Below are positions 63,919-64,000 of a stretch of DNA of 64,000 bases, piece after piece. Under the pieces are notes generated by a model, which saw nothing but the letters and a program-made list of their open reading frames with translations, made no database searches and was not told the origin of the DNA. The translations under genes were made by a program, and so were the position numbers. The stretch covers positions 8,802,349 through 8,866,348 of the forward strand of contig NC_088318.1 in NCBI RefSeq assembly GCF_910592395.1, in the 5' to 3' direction. Source of the DNA: Lineus longissimus. Its lineage: Eukaryota; Nemertea; Pilidiophora; Heteronemertea; Lineidae. How positions within the stretch are numbered: the first letter of the stretch is position 1; every line of letters begins with the position of its first letter.

Positions 63919-64000
63919 GTGAGTCTCATTTTATTATCTACTCTTTTTTCGAAAAAGTGGGGAGATATTGTATGAACATTCACTGTTGGTCCCTTAACAA

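Overview
This is metazoan nuclear DNA from an invertebrate, probably a marine deuterostome. The phylum cannot be fixed from sequence alone. Two spliced exons on the + strand (23907-24150 and 63777-63918) encode consecutive C-terminal parts of a secretory-pathway Ca2+/Mn2+ ATPase (ATP2C1/SPCA family). Almost everything else is transposable-element and repeat sequence. The two exons define one intron of 39,626 bp, and bases 1-23906 hold no further ATP2C1 exon I can recognise, so they are probably the preceding intron or intergenic DNA.

Layout. 1-23.9 kb: a non-autonomous hAT-like element (832-2218); a broken hAT-type transposase gene (2602-4578); a piggyBac MITE (6311-6609) and a near-complete piggyBac transposon (6614-9174) that share a TTAA target; a non-LTR fragment (about 10.7-11.1 kb); a gene-like ORF with a 12-residue tandem repeat (12882-13620); many copies of a ~300-bp modular repeat; and a decayed BEL/Pao retrotransposon (16769-22794). 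23.9-25.2 kb: the ATPase exon and a flanking repeat.

25235-51831: a Maverick/Polinton of 26,597 bp, the main object in the window. It has ~190-bp terminal inverted repeats and a perfect 6-bp target duplication (CCACTG). Its genes, mostly broken, are: a conserved small membrane protein, an RVE-type integrase, an HNH endonuclease, a deoxynucleoside kinase, a very short C2H2 finger protein missed by ordinary ORF length cut-offs, a protein-primed family B DNA polymerase, two paralogous small proteins of possible OB fold, a penton-like minor capsid protein, proline-rich proteins, a hydrophobic virion-type protein, two further conserved Polinton proteins with C-terminal membrane segments, and a truncated major capsid protein. 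No packaging ATPase or adenain-like protease is visible. That end of the element is occupied by about 8 kb of other sequence, including a gag-only LTR element. Later insertions sit inside it: a Harbinger-like MITE, a Helitron2/Helentron-like element that splits the polymerase, and a THAP-containing insert.

51.8-63.8 kb: an endonuclease fragment of a non-LTR element, ATGCCCCCGC-family repeats, a BEL/Pao gag fragment, a MITE with a 9-bp target duplication, other MITEs, a ~140-bp tandem array, a pogo/CENP-B-like transposase remnant, then the next ATPase exon.

Most Polinton genes whose start can be placed begin with TAAATG, often TAAATAAATG. This resembles the late start signal of poxviruses. 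It occurs at integrase, capsid and most structural genes but not at the kinase; the polymerase start cannot be placed. The gene set and this signal suggest a former virus-like element with temporal gene classes, now a fossil inside an ATPase intron.
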